DNA of 64,000 bases from Camarhynchus parvulus (lineage: Eukaryota > Chordata > Aves > Passeriformes > Thraupidae), in contig NC_044573.1 in NCBI RefSeq assembly GCF_901933205.1, positions 31,493,493 to 31,557,492 on the forward strand. Direction: 5' to 3'. Numbering within the stretch: position 1 is the first letter of the stretch; each line of letters starts with the position of its first letter. A model generated the notes under the pieces. It did not search any database, was not told the origin of the DNA, and saw only the letters and a program-made list of their open reading frames with translations. Below are positions 63,119 to 64,000 of the stretch, piece after piece. Both the position numbers and the translations under genes were made by a program.

Positions 63119-63473
63119 TAATCCAAAGAATAGTTATTTAATGCAGTTTTTAAACTGCAAATACAATTTGTATTGTTATTGATATTTCTATGGTTACCAA
63201 AAAGCAAACTAGGAAATTTACATTGCTATCATATAAACACTTTTGGAAAATCAAAGCATTTTCATACTTACTCTTTACAGCTGACACTGAAATTTAAGTT
63301 ACTGTTACTGAATATACTTTTTAAATAAGTATAGAAAACATTTGCAATCTATATCTACATGGTAATTTGGATGGAACCAATTTATGTAATAAAAGCTAGA
63401 GACAATAGGCTTTCAAGAACAAGTGAGTATTTCCACAAGAACACAAACCACCCTCATAAAAGTACCAGTTACA

Positions 63474-63527
63474 TGATTTTTTGGTGCCTGGTATTTTTTA
63501 TGGTTGAATGATTTTTGGTGCCTGGTA
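63474..63527. repeat. Short direct repeat (about 19 nt, two copies)
   Basis: TGATTTTTTGGTGCCTGGTA and TGATTTTTGGTGCCTGGTA, one base different in length, with about 15 nt between them. Confidence 0.85.
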
Positions 63528-63771
63528 CTGAAATCTTTTGGAAACACATTAAAACTACCAAACTTTAAGACAACAGCAGCATGCAAGTAGGAATAATGTT
63601 TAGTCAAATGCCTGCTGCTGCTCTTATAACATTTTAAATTTCAACATCATAGACAGGTTTTAAAAACTTGTGTTATTGCAGCGCTTTTAATAAGCAGAAC
63701 TGAAGGGAGAGAGAGTTGCCCATACATCCCATAACACTTGTAAACATCAGGATGCATTTCAGGTTTCTCAC

Positions 63772-64000
63772 CTTGTCAATCATTTTGCGGGCTTCCACTT
63801 CTTCAGGATTGGGATTTTCCAACTCAATAGTGTAAGTACCTTTGTCACTCTGGTCATCCTCATTGTCCTTTTCAGTAGCAGCAGAAATATGTTGGCTCTT
63901 CAACTTTTTGTCCATCTCCTGGTTCTGAGTAGGCCTATGGCCAAGGCTTCCTGAACTCCTTAACAATGCAGCTTGTAAGGCAGGTAACGCAGCAGAGGGT
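63772..64000 (-). CDS. CEP170: CEP170 coding exon, partial (runs off the right edge)
   Basis: Open from the window edge to a donor GTGAGA just below 63772; the exon ends in phase 0 after MIDK. Translation from 63999 gives 76 codons, starting with a small Ala/Leu-rich stretch and continuing through [17 protein letters not shown] and an acidic segment with [20 protein letters not shown] to [11 protein letters not shown]. This matches the mammalian segment ending [10 protein letters not shown] before VFGVDG. The acceptor of this exon is not in the window. A methionine at 63964-63966 in the ATT/TTG-like context would not be a true start; the frame stays open upstream of it. The region is predicted to be disordered and acidic, with no recognised catalytic motif. 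Confidence 0.95.

Larger units (their letters stand above)
50652..63771 (-). other. CEP170: CEP170 intron (13.1 kb)
   Basis: Donor GTGAGA at 63771, acceptor TTTTCAG at 50652. The longest intron in the window. It contains an LTR-like block (53779-54025), CR1 copies (54792-55136 and 62287-62360) and short direct repeats near 59.1, 63.1 and 63.5 kb. I found no further exon: phases on both sides already join. Confidence 0.9.
16415..64000 (-). other. CEP170: CEP170 gene, 3' portion (transcription unit)
   Basis: Centrosomal protein of 170 kDa binds microtubules and marks the subdistal appendages of the mature mother centriole. In mammals it is known to be phosphorylated by PLK1 and to bind kinesin-13 motors through its C-terminal half. 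Seen here: twelve minus-strand exons whose phases join without a break and whose junctions are all GT-AG. The translated pieces match the mammalian protein as I remember it in order and nearly residue for residue in the conserved blocks, for example [78 protein letters not shown] and the C-terminal [15 protein letters not shown]. The promoter, 5' exons and FHA domain lie beyond base 64000. The paralogue CEP170B is excluded because its C-terminus differs markedly. The lower end of the span is the estimated cleavage site. Confidence 0.97.

Noticed and set aside
1..64000. tRNA, rRNA, snRNA genes or CRISPR arrays
   Set aside because: Looked for tRNA A/B-box strings and regular spaced repeats by eye and found none; a covariance-model scan would be needed to exclude small RNAs fully.

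Overview
The window is vertebrate nuclear DNA, most likely avian. Evidence: AT-rich, long introns with GT-AG junctions, several CR1-type LINE fragments (the dominant retroposon of birds and other sauropsids), one or two avian-style LTRs, and a clearly recognisable vertebrate gene. No bacterial, organellar or CRISPR-like content was seen. The species cannot be fixed from the sequence; LTR style hints at a songbird, but this is only an impression.

The only gene I can support is the 3' two-thirds of CEP170 (centrosomal protein of 170 kDa), transcribed right to left (minus strand) from beyond base 64000 to a poly(A) signal near 16437. I could read twelve coding exons whose GT-AG borders and phases join without a break: 63772-64000 (partial), 50502-50651, 44399-44525, 39746-41554 (the 1.8-kb giant exon), 35745-35795, 33871-34105 (or 34075), 29135-29312 (or from 29165), 27537-27704, 27166-27254, 22518-22611, 19700-19751 and 18498-18784 with the stop. 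Together they encode about 1,130-1,155 residues of a protein that is about 1,580 residues in mammals. The N-terminal part with the FHA domain lies outside. The C-terminal part present here carries the microtubule- and centrosome-targeting region and the closing coiled coil.

Layout. 1-16.4 kb: intergenic DNA downstream of CEP170, with a CR1 copy (11771-12164), an LTR-like element (about 8013-8940) and no convincing gene. 16.4-18.5 kb: CEP170 3' UTR. 18.5-44.5 kb: the exon-rich 3' half of the gene. 44.5-64 kb: two long introns with three exons, carrying CR1 pieces and a second LTR-like block.

Most interesting is a cluster of frame-preserving splice choices in the middle of the C-terminal half: a 51-nt cassette exon (35745-35795), a 30-nt alternative acceptor (34076-34105) and a 30-nt alternative donor (29135-29164). 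Every combination stays in frame, so at least eight protein forms could be made here. Also notable is a CR1 copy whose 3' end sits about 30 nt upstream of the acceptor of the 52-nt exon, inside the usual branch-point window. I found no evidence for a wholly new biological system.
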